Notes under the pieces: model-generated
The model's database searches: none
Told to the model about the DNA's origin: nothing
What the model saw: the letters and a program-made list of their open reading frames with translations, nothing else
Made by a program: the position numbers and the translations under genes
Shown: piece by piece, positions 47,368 through 56,343 of the stretch
Layout: each line of letters begins with the position of its first letter
Numbering within the stretch: the first letter of the stretch is position 1
Assembly (NCBI GenBank): GCA_021775805.1
Contig: JAJFHD010000053.1
Location: forward strand, 1 to 64,000
Source: Alphaproteobacteria bacterium
Lineage (GTDB): Bacteria; Pseudomonadota; Alphaproteobacteria; Rhizobiales; JAJFHC01
Reading direction: 5' to 3'
Length of the DNA: 64,000 bases

Positions 47368-48132
47368 TTATTCACCCGACGACTGTTCACTGACCTGGCC
47401 GCTGTCATCTTTTGAACGTTCGGACTGGGTGGCATCGCCTTTACGATAGGCATCAAACACGTTGTCGCGACGCGTTGCGTCCGCAGGTGTCATCGTGCGT
47501 GGCGTAATGAAATCCTTGGGGTTGACGACCATGGCGGCCAAGTTTGCCTGGGTTGCACAGCCAAAATTGGCGTAGGGTCGGTTGTCATAAGTGTTGGCAA
47601 CGTTCTTTGGCCATCTGCCGCAGTTTTCGACCCGCGCCTGATAGCGCTCGAAGGTCAGGATCACAGGTGCCGGCCCGGACGCCTGCTGGACCCGGTAGGC
47701 GCGATACTGCACCGCATTGCCGGGCACGCCCGACCGGCGCAGCACACGCTGGACCGAGGCAACGGTTCCGGCTGCGGAAATTTCGTTGCGGCCACCGCGC
47801 GGACGCGCGACCACCAGCGGGCCATGGCCTTCCGCCCTGTGTTCGTGCGCGAACTGCGCGACACGGGCGCGATCTTCCCTCGAAAGCTTTTTGGAGCGCG
47901 CTGGCACGTGGATCTCGAGCCTGGCTTCGCCCTGTTCGACGGTAATCGGATGGGTTTGGGATACTTCAATAGGGTTGTAGTCGACGATGCCCTGGTTGGC
48001 ATTCAGGCAACCGGTCAACACAAGTGCGGATGCCGCAAGCGACACCACAGTCACAATCGAACGGACGGCGCTCGCCGATATTGTTTTCGATATTGTCGCG
48101 GCCGAACCGCAGATTACGCTGTACTTGATCAT
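47368..48132 (-). CDS. cpaD: Tad pilus lipoprotein CpaD
   Basis: The 254-residue protein has a lipoprotein signal ending VLTGC (C42), preceded by a long N-region. CpaD domain sequence follows: THPITVEQGEARLEIHVPARSKKLSREDRARVAQFAHEHRAEGHGPLVVARPRGGRNE, ENCGRWPKNVANTYDNRPYANFGCATQANLAAMVVNPKDFITPRTMTPADATRRDNVFDAYRKG. It is thought to support the CpaC secretin in the outer membrane. It is 12 bp upstream of cpaE and 21 bp after cpaC. Confidence 0.95.
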   Translation of the reverse strand: MIKYSVICGSAATISKTISASAVRSIVTVVSLAASALVLTGCLNANQGIVDYNPIEVSQTHPITVEQGEARLEIHVPARSKKLSREDRARVAQFAHEHRAEGHGPLVVARPRGGRNEISAAGTVASVQRVLRRSGVPGNAVQYRAYRVQQASGPAPVILTFERYQARVENCGRWPKNVANTYDNRPYANFGCATQANLAAMVVNPKDFITPRTMTPADATRRDNVFDAYRKGDATQSERSKDDSGQVSEQSSGE

Positions 48133-48153
48133 CTGTTCCGCTCCAACTGGGGC

Positions 48154-49611
48154 CTATTCGACAATGAAACCGTAGCTTCCATGGTACTTGCCCTCAGGCA
48201 CTGCACGGCCCGACGTTCCGTAAACCTTGTTGAGGCGGCCGAGGAGAATGGTTTCGACATCGTGCGCGATGTTGAAATCCTTGTCGGGCTTGGTCAGTTT
48301 CTTGCGCGCCACAGGCTGAACGATATAGGGCGTGACGATCACGACCAGTTCGGTGTCCGACCGCTCGAAGTCCCGGCTGCGAAACAACGCCCCCAGGATC
48401 GGCACATCCTTGATGCCGGGCACGCCGTTCAGTTCCTGTTTGGTCTGTTCCTTGATGAGTCCGGCCATGACCATTGAACCGCCGCTGGGCATTTCCACAA
48501 CCGTCTCCGCGCGCCGTGTGATCAGCGCGGGGACCGTCAGGCTGGCGCTTGTGCTGGACGATGTCAGGGATAGGGCATTCTCATTGGAAAGCTCACTGAC
48601 CTCGGTCGAGATCTTCAGGCTGATCCGGCCCTCCGAGAGGACCACGGGGGTGAACCCAAGTCCAACACCGAAGGGTTTGAATTCAATGGTAATCTCGTTA
48701 CCGTCACCGCCAACCGGCACGGGGAATTCGCCACCGGCCAGAAACTTCGCGGATTCGCCCGACACGGCCGTCAGTGTCGGCTCGGCGAGGGTGCGCAGCA
48801 AACCGTTTCTCTCCAGCGCCCGGATCGTACTCGTTATGCTGGTGCCACCGTTGGTAAACGTGCCGGCAGCACTGGTGCCGCTCAAGGCACCATCGGTACT
48901 GACGGTGAACGGATTGAGCGATGCCAGGTTGATCACGGTGCTGGCGACATCGAAAGCGGCTGTCAGATCGACGCCCAACTGTTTCAGGACGGTGCGCTGC
49001 ATTTCCGCGATCGTCACCTTCAAGGTGACCTGCTGCTTGCCGCTTATCGACAGCATGTTGAGGACATTTTCCGGCTTGCCTGCAAACCGGGCGGCCAGGT
49101 CGGATGCCTGTTTGGCCTGCGAGGCGTTTCGCACCACGCCGGACAAGACAACATTGTCGTTTATCGACTCGAGCTTGATGGCGTTGTCGGGGATCAGCCG
49201 GCGCATCATTCGCCGCAGGACGGCAAGGTCGCGTTCGACCTGAATTTCCAGGTTGAGGATTTCGCGGCCCGACTTGTCGAAGAAGAAGGCGTTGGTCAAC
49301 CCGACCTTCTTGCCGATCAGATATGTGGTGCGGGCGGTGCGGGTGACCGCGTTGACGGTCTCGGGGTCCGACACCAGAACATCGCGGGCAGCGCGCGGCA
49401 GACGCACGATCAGCGATTTTCCGAGTCCGATCTTGACGTAGCGCTTGGTCCCGACTTCGTCGATGTACAGATCCATGTCGGCAGCGGCAGCAGTCGTGTT
49501 CACGGTGCCGGTCAGTGGGATCAAGAATGCCATCGCCATCGCCGCGACGATACTCAACATTGCCGGGCGAACGGCCATGCTTGCGCGAACTAACGTGTTA
49601 CTATTGAACAT
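48154..49611 (-). CDS. cpaC: Tad pilus secretin CpaC/RcpA
   Basis: The 485-residue outer-membrane secretin has a signal peptide, an N-terminal pilus domain (DMDLYIDEVGTKRYVKIGLGKSLIVRLPRAARDVLVSDPETVNAVTRTARTTYLIGKKVG), a BON-like segment, and the conserved secretin C-terminus (RALERNGLLRTLAEPTLTAVSGESAKFLAGGEFPVPV ... GMVMAGLIKEQTKQELNGVPGIKDVPILGALFRSRDFERSDTELVVIVTPYIV). It forms the export channel. It follows cpaB by 13 bp. A later in-frame ATG (MAVRPAM) could be the true start. Confidence 0.95.
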   Translation of the reverse strand: MFNSNTLVRASMAVRPAMLSIVAAMAMAFLIPLTGTVNTTAAAADMDLYIDEVGTKRYVKIGLGKSLIVRLPRAARDVLVSDPETVNAVTRTARTTYLIGKKVGLTNAFFFDKSGREILNLEIQVERDLAVLRRMMRRLIPDNAIKLESINDNVVLSGVVRNASQAKQASDLAARFAGKPENVLNMLSISGKQQVTLKVTIAEMQRTVLKQLGVDLTAAFDVASTVINLASLNPFTVSTDGALSGTSAAGTFTNGGTSITSTIRALERNGLLRTLAEPTLTAVSGESAKFLAGGEFPVPVGGDGNEITIEFKPFGVGLGFTPVVLSEGRISLKISTEVSELSNENALSLTSSSTSASLTVPALITRRAETVVEMPSGGSMVMAGLIKEQTKQELNGVPGIKDVPILGALFRSRDFERSDTELVVIVTPYIVQPVARKKLTKPDKDFNIAHDVETILLGRLNKVYGTSGRAVPEGKYHGSYGFIVE

Positions 49612-49624
49612 TACCCCGGCCCCT

Positions 49625-50437
49625 TTACTGACTGGCGCTGACTTGCGAAGAGACGCCGTAGCGAACGACGGTCACGGAACCGGTCCGGCGATGAAAATCC
49701 TCCAGATCATCGTCGGCTTTCGCCGTCGGATCGGAGTCGGCCATACTGCGCAGCGCCAGAGAAAGGTCGCCGCGGGCTTCGGCCAGAGCCAGTTGCTCGG
49801 CCTGGAATGATTTCAGAGCCAGGGTCGCGGTCTTGCCAATGGCGACCTTGCCGTCCTTGCCATCCTTCTTGCTCTTCAGCGCCTGGTCGATGGCCAGAAC
49901 CTGAACATTGGTCAGGATGGTTTCGCTGACGTGGCCCTCGCCGGACCGTTTCGAGCGTTGGCGGCGGGTCAGAATGACGTCGACCCGGTCGTTGGGGAGA
50001 ATGAATCCGCCCGCACCGGTTTCCGGCGATATCTTCACGCTGATAGCGCGCAGTCCGGCCGGTAGCACGGCTGCCATGAATCCACCCTGGCCAGCCTTGA
50101 CCAGCTTGCTGCGCAAAATCGGTTCAAGGTTCATCAGCGCGCCTCTGGCGGTCGCGCCTGTAAAATCTTTCATGGCGTTGGGGTTCTTGGCCTTGGTCAT
50201 GTACTCCGACGACAAAGCCGCTTTCGGCCAGGGCTGCCAGCGCAACATGCTTCCAGCGATCTTTTCGCCGACCATGATCTTCTTTGCCGCCACCAGAACC
50301 TGGACGGTGTTAAGATCCGGACCGGACTTCTTTTTCACGGATTTGTTGTTTCCGCCAAGTAGACCCTGCGATAACAGAGCGGCCCCAACAGCGGCGACCA
50401 GTGCGACGACCACAAGAGCGACACGGACTAATTTCAT
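49625..50437 (-). CDS. cpaB: Tad pilus assembly protein CpaB/RcpC
   Basis: The 270-residue protein has an N-terminal membrane helix (MKLVRVALVVVALVAAVGAALLSQGLL), a SAF domain (TVQVLVAAKKIMVGEKIAGSMLRWQPWP, about 45-110) and the RcpC region GFMAAVLPAGLRAISVKISPETGAGGFILPNDRVDVILTRRQ. It acts at the outer-membrane side with CpaC. It is first of the cpaB-cpaC-cpaD-cpaE-cpaF-tadB-tadC run, and a 187-bp gap with a CtrA-like site separates it from cpaA upstream, which suggests its own promoter. Confidence 0.95.
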   Translation of the reverse strand: MKLVRVALVVVALVAAVGAALLSQGLLGGNNKSVKKKSGPDLNTVQVLVAAKKIMVGEKIAGSMLRWQPWPKAALSSEYMTKAKNPNAMKDFTGATARGALMNLEPILRSKLVKAGQGGFMAAVLPAGLRAISVKISPETGAGGFILPNDRVDVILTRRQRSKRSGEGHVSETILTNVQVLAIDQALKSKKDGKDGKVAIGKTATLALKSFQAEQLALAEARGDLSLALRSMADSDPTAKADDDLEDFHRRTGSVTVVRYGVSSQVSASQ

Positions 50438-50509
50438 CTCAACCTACCCAGAACACAACTCGACACGCGCAAAAACGAACGCTGCAGGGTGTATTTGAAC
50501 GGGTAATGG

Positions 50510-50524
50510 TCAACTTATGGTTAA
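50510..50524 (-). promoter_or_regulatory. CtrA-like half-site pair upstream of cpaB
   Basis: Reading the minus strand, TTAA-CCATAAG-TTGA fits TTAA-N7-TTAA with one mismatch. Its near end is 73 bp before the cpaB start. Orientation and mismatch are the same as at tadD. Confidence 0.4.
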
Positions 50525-50624
50525 TTGTGGTGAAACTAGCGCGGTAAGATGTCGGAATTCTGCATCGCCGCCTCATTTGAGTTTTTGAAGACCGGGTTAT
50601 GGTCAGACATCACCTTTTCTAATC

Positions 50625-51125
50625 TCAAAGATAAAACGTCATCCAGCCCGAGCGGGGATAGATCATCAGGCCGGCGGCAGCCAGCGCTATGCCATAGGGG
50701 ATGCCGGACTCGCGGTCGTGCAGACGGGCAAACCAGTTCTGACGGATCACGAAGGCCGGCATCGGCTGCTTCCGGATCATGATCAGTCCGAGCGTCAGCA
50801 ATCCGCCGTATATGCCGATGGCAATGACATATTCGAACAGATGGGTCCATCCAAGCCACAATGCTGTGGCCGCGAACAGTTTGGCGTCGCCGCCGCCCAC
50901 CCAGTTCAGCGCAAAGAAAACAATCCCGACGCCAAGCATGGCAGCCCCTGCCAGGACATGGAGGCCGAATGTGTTGAGGTCCATGCCGGCCCATGCCGCC
51001 ATGGCGACAAATCCGACGATGAGCACGGCCGATACCTTGTTTGAAATGGTCATGGTCACCAGGTCGCTGGTGGCGGCAAATGCCATCGCCCATGGGAATA
51101 TCAGCAGAATCAGCACTTCGAACAT
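50625..51125 (-). CDS. cpaA: Tad prepilin peptidase CpaA/TadV
   Basis: This 166-residue aspartyl peptidase of the TadV/type IV leader family cleaves Flp and TadE-type pseudopilins. The catalytic aspartates are D21 (ATSDLVTMTISN) and D80 (NWVGGGDAK). About five hydrophobic segments are present, and TadV proteins lack the N-methylase half found in PilD, as here. The start MFEVLIL at 51125 is chosen; a longer frame to 51155 adds non-membrane sequence. It lies between flp and cpaB. Confidence 0.93.
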   Translation of the reverse strand: MFEVLILLIFPWAMAFAATSDLVTMTISNKVSAVLIVGFVAMAAWAGMDLNTFGLHVLAGAAMLGVGIVFFALNWVGGGDAKLFAATALWLGWTHLFEYVIAIGIYGGLLTLGLIMIRKQPMPAFVIRQNWFARLHDRESGIPYGIALAAAGLMIYPRSGWMTFYL

Positions 51126-51291
51126 TGGACAACCCACCTGACTGGTTGCGCACAATTCGGTGTGCGCTGACTACCCTTGTAGGGCAATCCGGTAAAATCC
51201 CTGTAAACATGCCGTGCCAAACACGCCGGATACGCGAATTTTCCGATCCATTCGTGTGCTCGAGCACGACGGTTCAGTGACCCAAACAGCG

Positions 51292-51330
51292 AACCGCCGG
51301 CTGTCGGATGACAACCGGCGGTTTCTTATT
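51292..51330. terminator. Hairpin between flp and cpaA
   Basis: A perfect 9-bp stem AACCGCCGG / CCGGCGGTT encloses a 14-base loop; on the plus strand it is followed by a T-rich run. It lies 65 bp after the flp stop. As flp is read on the minus strand, where no T-run follows, it is better seen as a weak attenuator or an mRNA-stabilising hairpin that lets flp outproduce cpaA. A second palindrome, GTGCTCGAGCAC, lies at 51256-51267. Confidence 0.5.
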
Positions 51331-51394
51331 ATTATTGACGCCTCCCTGATTGGCCGGACTAAACCAACACAACCTGGGAGTAGTGGACTAGATC

Positions 51395-51559
51395 CTACTG
51401 CAGGCCGCTGTCCACGGTACCGAATGTCGTGCTCAGGCTTGTACCGATGTTGCTGACGACCGTGACGATCGCAACAGAGATACCAGCGGCAATGAGACCA
51501 TATTCGATCGCGGTGGCTCCAGACTCGTCCTTAGCAAAACGTGCAAAAAGCTTTTTCAT
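51395..51559 (-). CDS. flp: Flp-type major pilin
   Basis: The 54-residue prepilin reads MKKLFARFAKDESG, then ATAIEYGLIAAGISVAIVTVV. The basic leader, cleavage after G14, glutamate at +5 and tyrosine at +6 of the mature chain are the class IVb Flp signature, followed by a hydrophobic helix. AGGAG lies 8 bp before the ATG. CpaA, the adjacent peptidase, should process it. It is the structural subunit of the pilus built by the other genes here. Confidence 0.95.
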   Translation of the reverse strand: MKKLFARFAKDESGATAIEYGLIAAGISVAIVTVVSNIGTSLSTTFGTVDSGLQ

Positions 51560-52177
51560 TTTAATTCTCCTAGGTACACAGGTTTGACAGCACCAGTTCC
51601 GTCTGCGAGCCGTCCGGCCATGTGCAGTACTGAACTGTCACGATATTAGGCCTGAAGAGTTACAATCAAGTTAACATCATGAGATTCTTATAGTTAAACG
51701 AAATTAATTTATCCATTAATGCTTGTTAACTATATATTTTTTGGATTTTTTACTTTATTTTTTGAGTTTTAAAATCAGTTTTGCTTGTTAATGTGATTTT
51801 TACACTGGAAAAAATTGGTTAATACCCCCTCAATATATCGCTTTCTGCATCAAAAATGGAAAATGAGTACTTGTACTGATCCGGTTTAATCATCGACATG
51901 AGGCGGTCAAATGGCTTCTGACGCCAAATCTTCGCCGGACATGTCTACAATCGGCATCCGTTCCCAGCGGTATTCTCCACTCCAGATTTCCAGAAGGTCG
52001 AAAGAGTCGTCACATTTTTTCCGCGAACACCAGAATTTCTCCAATCGTGGCGCCCGCTCCCGCCAAAAATGGCGGGAATGGGGCAAAATCGGTAGCGGAA
52101 GTACCCCAGGTAAGAGTTCATTCACCATTTTCCCGGCTTAATTGTCTTTTCGCCGACCTAATTGGAAAGTCAATTCC
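51560..52177. other. AT-rich intergenic region upstream of flp
   Basis: These 618 bp separate flp (minus) from the pilus N-domain gene (plus) and are far AT-richer than elsewhere, as expected for a strong promoter. TTAA words cluster at 51671, 51694, 51704, 51716 and 51726, some spaced by six bases, one short of the CtrA pattern. Two overlapping small frames, 51911-52141 plus and 51907-52128 minus, cannot both be real; the plus one has a GAGGCGG site. A hairpin TCCCGCCA-AAAA-TGGCGGGA lies at 52058-52077. Confidence 0.6.
51660..51674 (-). promoter_or_regulatory. CtrA-like half-site pair upstream of flp
   Basis: On the minus strand TTAA-CTTGATT-GTAAC matches TTAA-N7-TTAAC with one mismatch, 101 bp before the flp start. 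Weak alone, it gains weight from similar pairs at cpaB and tadD. Confidence 0.35.
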
Positions 52178-52696
52178 ATGCATTTCACATCAATTTCCAG
52201 AACACTTCGCCGGATTGCCGCGACCGTTGCGCTGAGTGCTGTTGCCACCACCTCGTTTTCGGCATCTGGCCCGTTCGCATCAGGCACAGCGCAGGCTGCA
52301 GAAATTGTCGTCAATGTCGATGAAGCGTCGATCCACCGATTGGTGCGATCAGCCGCAACGGTTATTGTCGGCAATCCGTCCACTGCCGACGTGAATGTGC
52401 AGAGCGGCAAGATGCTTGTTGTCCTCGGCAAGAACCCCGGCAGCACCAACTTGATCGCGCTCGACCGAAAAGGTGTGCAAATCGAAGAAGTGACCATCCA
52501 TGTGCGCAGCACGGGTTCGCGGCGCGTGACCCTTTATCGGGGTGCCGCCCGGCTGACGTACAATTGTGCCCCCACATGTGACCGGACGCTCGTGGTTGGC
52601 GACAATGACGGGTCCTTCCAGGGCCTGCAGAAACAGATTTCTGGCAAATCCGGGATTTCCCAGGGCTCGGCCGACGCGGCCGGCGACGGGGAATAG
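52178..52696 (+). CDS. Pilus-assembly N-domain protein (secretin N-terminal-like)
   Basis: The 172-residue protein starts MHFTSISRTLRRIAATVALSAVATTSF (Sec signal, cleavage near TAQA, residues 38-41) behind GGAAAG; a frame from 52142 is open but unsupported. The mature part, IVVNVDEASIHRLVRSAATVIVGNPSTADVNVQSGKMLVVLGKNPGSTNLIALDRKGVQIEEVTIHV, is the domain found at the N-terminus of CpaC-type secretins, here alone. A later pair of cysteines (YNCAPTCDR) could form a disulfide. It may help CpaC or dock the TadG proteins. A terminator follows. Confidence 0.85.
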   Translation: MHFTSISRTLRRIAATVALSAVATTSFSASGPFASGTAQAAEIVVNVDEASIHRLVRSAATVIVGNPSTADVNVQSGKMLVVLGKNPGSTNLIALDRKGVQIEEVTIHVRSTGSRRVTLYRGAARLTYNCAPTCDRTLVVGDNDGSFQGLQKQISGKSGISQGSADAAGDGE

Positions 52697-52743
52697 GCAG
52701 CGTTCCTTCAATGCGAGGATTTCGGTCCCCGGTCAAAACACAA

Positions 52744-52782
52744 AACCCCGGCATGTCGCAGGATATGCCGGGGTTGCTTTTT
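52744..52782 (+). terminator. Terminator between the pilus N-domain gene and tadG1
   Basis: The stem AACCCCGGCAT / ATGCCGGGGTT (11 bp, 10-base loop) is followed on the plus strand by TGC and TTTTT. On the minus strand it is followed by TTTTGTGTTTTG, so it could serve both convergent transcripts. Confidence 0.85.
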
Positions 52783-52821
52783 GGATCGAGATCCGTTCGG
52801 TCGGGAAGACCGATATGGATT

Positions 52822-54399
52822 CTATTTGCTGATCCGCAATTCGCTCAACTCGTTAGCGATCGTCTGAAAATTCTGCTTCAGAACAGAGTTTGATGGCGAG
52901 TCGAAGTACTTTTCCGGATCACTTGCGCAGCCGCGCATGATGTCCTTGATATCATCGTCATAGAGTTGGAACGTAATCGTGTAGACGATGATCGGCTTAT
53001 CGGGATTTTCATCCTTGATGTTCTCGCATACTTCGGACGTTCGCGTGTTCAGTTCCTCGAGTGCGGCGCTTGAGCTGGTCGTCGTACCAAGACGGCCATC
53101 CTTCACGTAGCCATAGCCATTGTAGAAGCTCTTGTTGTGGTTGTAATAGCTACCAATGTAATTCTCGCCGTCTGTAAGCAGAATGATGACCTTCTGGTAT
53201 TTCTCATCATCATACGACGCGCCCTCCGTGAAGGGCGACGACGGCGAAATCACACGCCACCCCCAGGCCATGCCGAACGGAATATTGGTGGTGCCGGTGG
53301 CATTCATTTCCGCAATGGCCGTGGTCACAGTTGACTTCGTACCGGTCAGCGGTGTGATCGGTTTGGTCGCGCAGTTTGTGTGCGGACCGGAACTGTAGAC
53401 ATTTTTGTTTGCATACTTGCCGGGATTCGCCTGGCGTTTCTGTAACGACCAGTTGCCCTTTGGAAGATCGTTTAGATAATTGGTGGGATAATAGTAGCCA
53501 TAATAGTATCCCACATCCGGCTCGTCAGGAGCAAAGTAAGGCACCCAAAGCGTGTCGCCCTCGGAATCATCTGGAGTTGTGTCCTGAATATCGAGAGGGT
53601 GAGGCCTTGCCTCAACGCAACCGTTCCAGCTCTTGTTGTTCAACTTGTCGTACATGTGGAACACGTTCATGTTGCCATTGCCGTAGTTGAAGTTGATGCC
53701 ATGCACGCTGGATTTCTTGCCGGTGTCTATCCAGCCGGAATTCTCGTGTTCAGTTCCGACATTGACCGCGGCGGCGAAAGGTACCAGGCCGATCTTGAGG
53801 TTTTCCGACGATGTCTCGTCGCCAAACAGGATGTCGACCAGATCGTCGGCGGCTGTCTTAAGAGCCGACAGTTTGCCGTAAGATCCCATGGATCCGGTGT
53901 TGTCGAGCACCATGACAACTTCCAGGCCGGTGATCTTTCTGGTGACCTCGGTTGTCGCGGATACATTGAGCTCGTCATATCCGGCGATGTTCATCATCGC
54001 CGTATCGACCTTTGCCGCAGCTGCCATTGAGATGACACCGTCTGTCACTGTAAGTGTCAATTCACCCGCGACACCCAGTTCGGCGGCAGGGTAATTTGCG
54101 TCGAAATAGCTTTGGGCAAGCGCATCAAGCTCATCGCCGCTTTTGTCGGTCGCGGTTCCAACCGCCAGGGCTGCGGCGTCAAGGGCATGGCCGAGGCGTT
54201 GCTTGACCATGTAGGCGCGGGAAAGATCGATGCCGACGCCGGCGGCGGTTACCATTGGAATGACCGCCAAACCGAATATCATCGCGATGTTGCCGCGTTT
54301 GTCGTACCGGAAAGAGCACAACAAGCGCCGGGCGCGGTGCCAGCAATCTTCGACGCCCCCGATCAGACTCGATGCCTGTTCTTTGTATCTTTGCAGCAT
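52822..54399 (-). CDS. TadG-like Tad pilus protein with von Willebrand A domain (copy 1)
   Basis: The product has 525 residues from the ATG at 54399 (MLQRYKEQASS), chosen to match the copy-2 start; the frame is open to 54474. A TadE/TadG-type anchor helix at 38-58 follows RGNIAMIFGLAVIPMVTAAGVGIDLSRAYMVKQRLGHALDAAALAVGT. The vWA domain has a MIDAS DNTGS at 166-170 and IILLTDGENYIG, and closes with SNSVLKQNFQTIANELSELRISK. TadG is a minor, pseudopilin-like component probably facing the envelope outside. It is nearly co-linear with copy 2, including nucleotide identity over long stretches. Confidence 0.9.
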   Translation of the reverse strand: MLQRYKEQASSLIGGVEDCWHRARRLLCSFRYDKRGNIAMIFGLAVIPMVTAAGVGIDLSRAYMVKQRLGHALDAAALAVGTATDKSGDELDALAQSYFDANYPAAELGVAGELTLTVTDGVISMAAAAKVDTAMMNIAGYDELNVSATTEVTRKITGLEVVMVLDNTGSMGSYGKLSALKTAADDLVDILFGDETSSENLKIGLVPFAAAVNVGTEHENSGWIDTGKKSSVHGINFNYGNGNMNVFHMYDKLNNKSWNGCVEARPHPLDIQDTTPDDSEGDTLWVPYFAPDEPDVGYYYGYYYPTNYLNDLPKGNWSLQKRQANPGKYANKNVYSSGPHTNCATKPITPLTGTKSTVTTAIAEMNATGTTNIPFGMAWGWRVISPSSPFTEGASYDDEKYQKVIILLTDGENYIGSYYNHNKSFYNGYGYVKDGRLGTTTSSSAALEELNTRTSEVCENIKDENPDKPIIVYTITFQLYDDDIKDIMRGCASDPEKYFDSPSNSVLKQNFQTIANELSELRISK

Positions 54400-54601
54400 G
54401 GCCCACCAACCTCTTGTTCGCAACAAATGAACAAACGACAACATCGTCTGATCAAAAAACCTTGAGGCAATCATACGGCAACACAGGTAAATGAACGTGA
54501 AACTTACTTAGTATATATTATACTACATTTCCCTCTATATTTTACTAAAACTTAAACTCCAACGTTAATTGTGCGTTATCTATAACTGGTTTCTTTCGTG
54601 A

Positions 54602-56161
54602 TTACCTGCTGATCCGCAACTCGCTCAGTTCGTTGGCGATCGTCTGGAAGTTCTGCTTCAGGACCGAGTTCGACGGCGAGTCGAAGAATTTCTCGGGATC
54701 ACTGGCACAGCCGCGCATGATGTCCTTGATGTCGTCATCGTAGAGCTGGAATGTGATTGTATAGACGATGATCGGCTTGTCCGGATTCTCATCCTTGATG
54801 TTCTCACACACCTGGGAGGTCCGCTCGTTCAGTTCTGTGAGCGCAGAACCCGAGCTCGTTGTCCCGAGCCTGCCGTCCTTCACATATCCGTATGCGTTGT
54901 AGTAGCTCTTGTTGTGGTTGTAGTAACTGCCGATATAGTTCTCGCCGTCGGTGAGCAGGATGATGACCTTCTGAAACTTTTCATCATCATATGCCGAGCC
55001 TTCCGTGAAGGGCGACGACGGTGATATCACCCGCCATCCCCAGGCCATGCCGAAGGGAATGTTCGTGGTACCGGTCGCGTTCATGGCGGAGATGGCACTC
55101 GTGACCGTGGCTTTCGTGCCCGTTAGCGGTGTGATCGGCTTGGTCGAGCAGTTGATATGCGGTCCTGAACTATAGACGTAGCTGCTGTACTTGCCGGTCT
55201 TTGCCTGGCGCTTCTGCAGATTGTTCGACGAGCTGCTGTCATAGAGATAGCTCGACGGGTAGTAGTAGCCATAGTAGGAACCGATGTCGGGCTCGTCCGG
55301 CGCCAGGTAGGGAACCCAAAGGGTATCGCCATTGCTGACATCCGGCGTGGTGTCCTGGATGTCGTAGGGTGCCGGCCTCGCCTCGACGCAACCGTTCCAG
55401 CTCTTGTTGGACATCATGTTGTAGACTTGAAGAGCGTGCTCGCCGTCATAAAAATTGAGGCCATTGACGCTCGATGCACCGGTGGTATCGATCCAACCGG
55501 AGGTCAGATGTTCAGTTCCGACATTGACCGCAGCCGCGAATGGCACGAGGCCAATCTTCAGGTTTTCCGATGATGTCTCATCGCCAAACAGGATATCAAC
55601 GAGATCGTTTGCCGCTGTTTTGAGGGTTGTCAATTTGCTGTACGATCCCATGGACCCGGTATTATCAAGCACCATGACAACCTCAAGGCCGGTGATCTTC
55701 CGGGTGACTTCAGTGGACGCAGACACATTAAGTTCGTCATACCCCGCGATGTTCATCATAGCGGTATCGACTTTGGCTGTGGCCGCCATGGAGATAACAC
55801 CATCCGACACGGTCAGGGTCAGGGCGCCCGGCACACCAAGTTCGGCAGCTGGATAATTGGCATCGAAATAACTTTGAGCCAGGACGTCGAGCTCGTCACC
55901 GCTCTTGTCGGTCGCAGTTCCCACCGCCAACGCCGCTGCATCAAGGGCGTGGCCCAGGCGCTGCTTGACCATGTAGGCACGGGAAAGGTCGATGCCGACG
56001 CCGGCGGCCGTTACCATGGGAATGACAGCCAGACCGAAAATCATTGCAACGTTGCCGCGGGTATTGCGCCGGAAAATGTCGAGCGACCGAGCAACCTTGC
56101 GGAAACCTCTATCAATACCCCTTGTCAGGCCTTGTGCCCGTTCCTTGCACATCTGCAACAT
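54602..56161 (-). CDS. TadG-like Tad pilus protein with von Willebrand A domain (copy 2)
   Basis: The 519-residue paralogue of copy 1 has the anchor at 38-58, MIDAS DNTGS at the equivalent position (residues 166-170), IILLTDGENYIG and a C-terminus NELSELRISR. Most differences from copy 1 lie in the middle loops (HLTSGWIDTTGASSVNGLNFYDGEHALQVYNMMSNKSWNGCVEARPAPYDIQ). Tyrosine- and serine-rich stretches (DIGSYYGYYYPSSYLYDSSSSNN) are typical of surface loops. It is 202 bp from copy 1, with an AT-rich spacer that could hold a promoter. Confidence 0.9.
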   Translation of the reverse strand: MLQMCKERAQGLTRGIDRGFRKVARSLDIFRRNTRGNVAMIFGLAVIPMVTAAGVGIDLSRAYMVKQRLGHALDAAALAVGTATDKSGDELDVLAQSYFDANYPAAELGVPGALTLTVSDGVISMAATAKVDTAMMNIAGYDELNVSASTEVTRKITGLEVVMVLDNTGSMGSYSKLTTLKTAANDLVDILFGDETSSENLKIGLVPFAAAVNVGTEHLTSGWIDTTGASSVNGLNFYDGEHALQVYNMMSNKSWNGCVEARPAPYDIQDTTPDVSNGDTLWVPYLAPDEPDIGSYYGYYYPSSYLYDSSSSNNLQKRQAKTGKYSSYVYSSGPHINCSTKPITPLTGTKATVTSAISAMNATGTTNIPFGMAWGWRVISPSSPFTEGSAYDDEKFQKVIILLTDGENYIGSYYNHNKSYYNAYGYVKDGRLGTTSSGSALTELNERTSQVCENIKDENPDKPIIVYTITFQLYDDDIKDIMRGCASDPEKFFDSPSNSVLKQNFQTIANELSELRISR

Positions 56162-56343
56162 GGCTTGAAGATACCTTTCGTCTGAAGTCGGTGATTCAAA
56201 GAACCATCACCAACCCTAAGACTCCAGATCCCAAGGAACTGCAAAAATACCTTGTCAGTTTTGAGTTAGATTTTCGGCTATATTTCCGTAAAATTGTGCG
56301 GTTTTGGCATGTTGATGCGGTTGTTCCGTCAACACACGGCAAA

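Noticed and set aside
51694..51729. TTAA-N6-TTAA pairs as CtrA sites
   Set aside because: Spacing is one base short of TTAA-N7-TTAA and the region is AT-rich, so chance is likely.
52822..56161. Tandem tadG copies as an assembly duplication
   Set aside because: Copies differ at many third positions and in their loops, so they are true paralogues and not a duplicated assembly segment.
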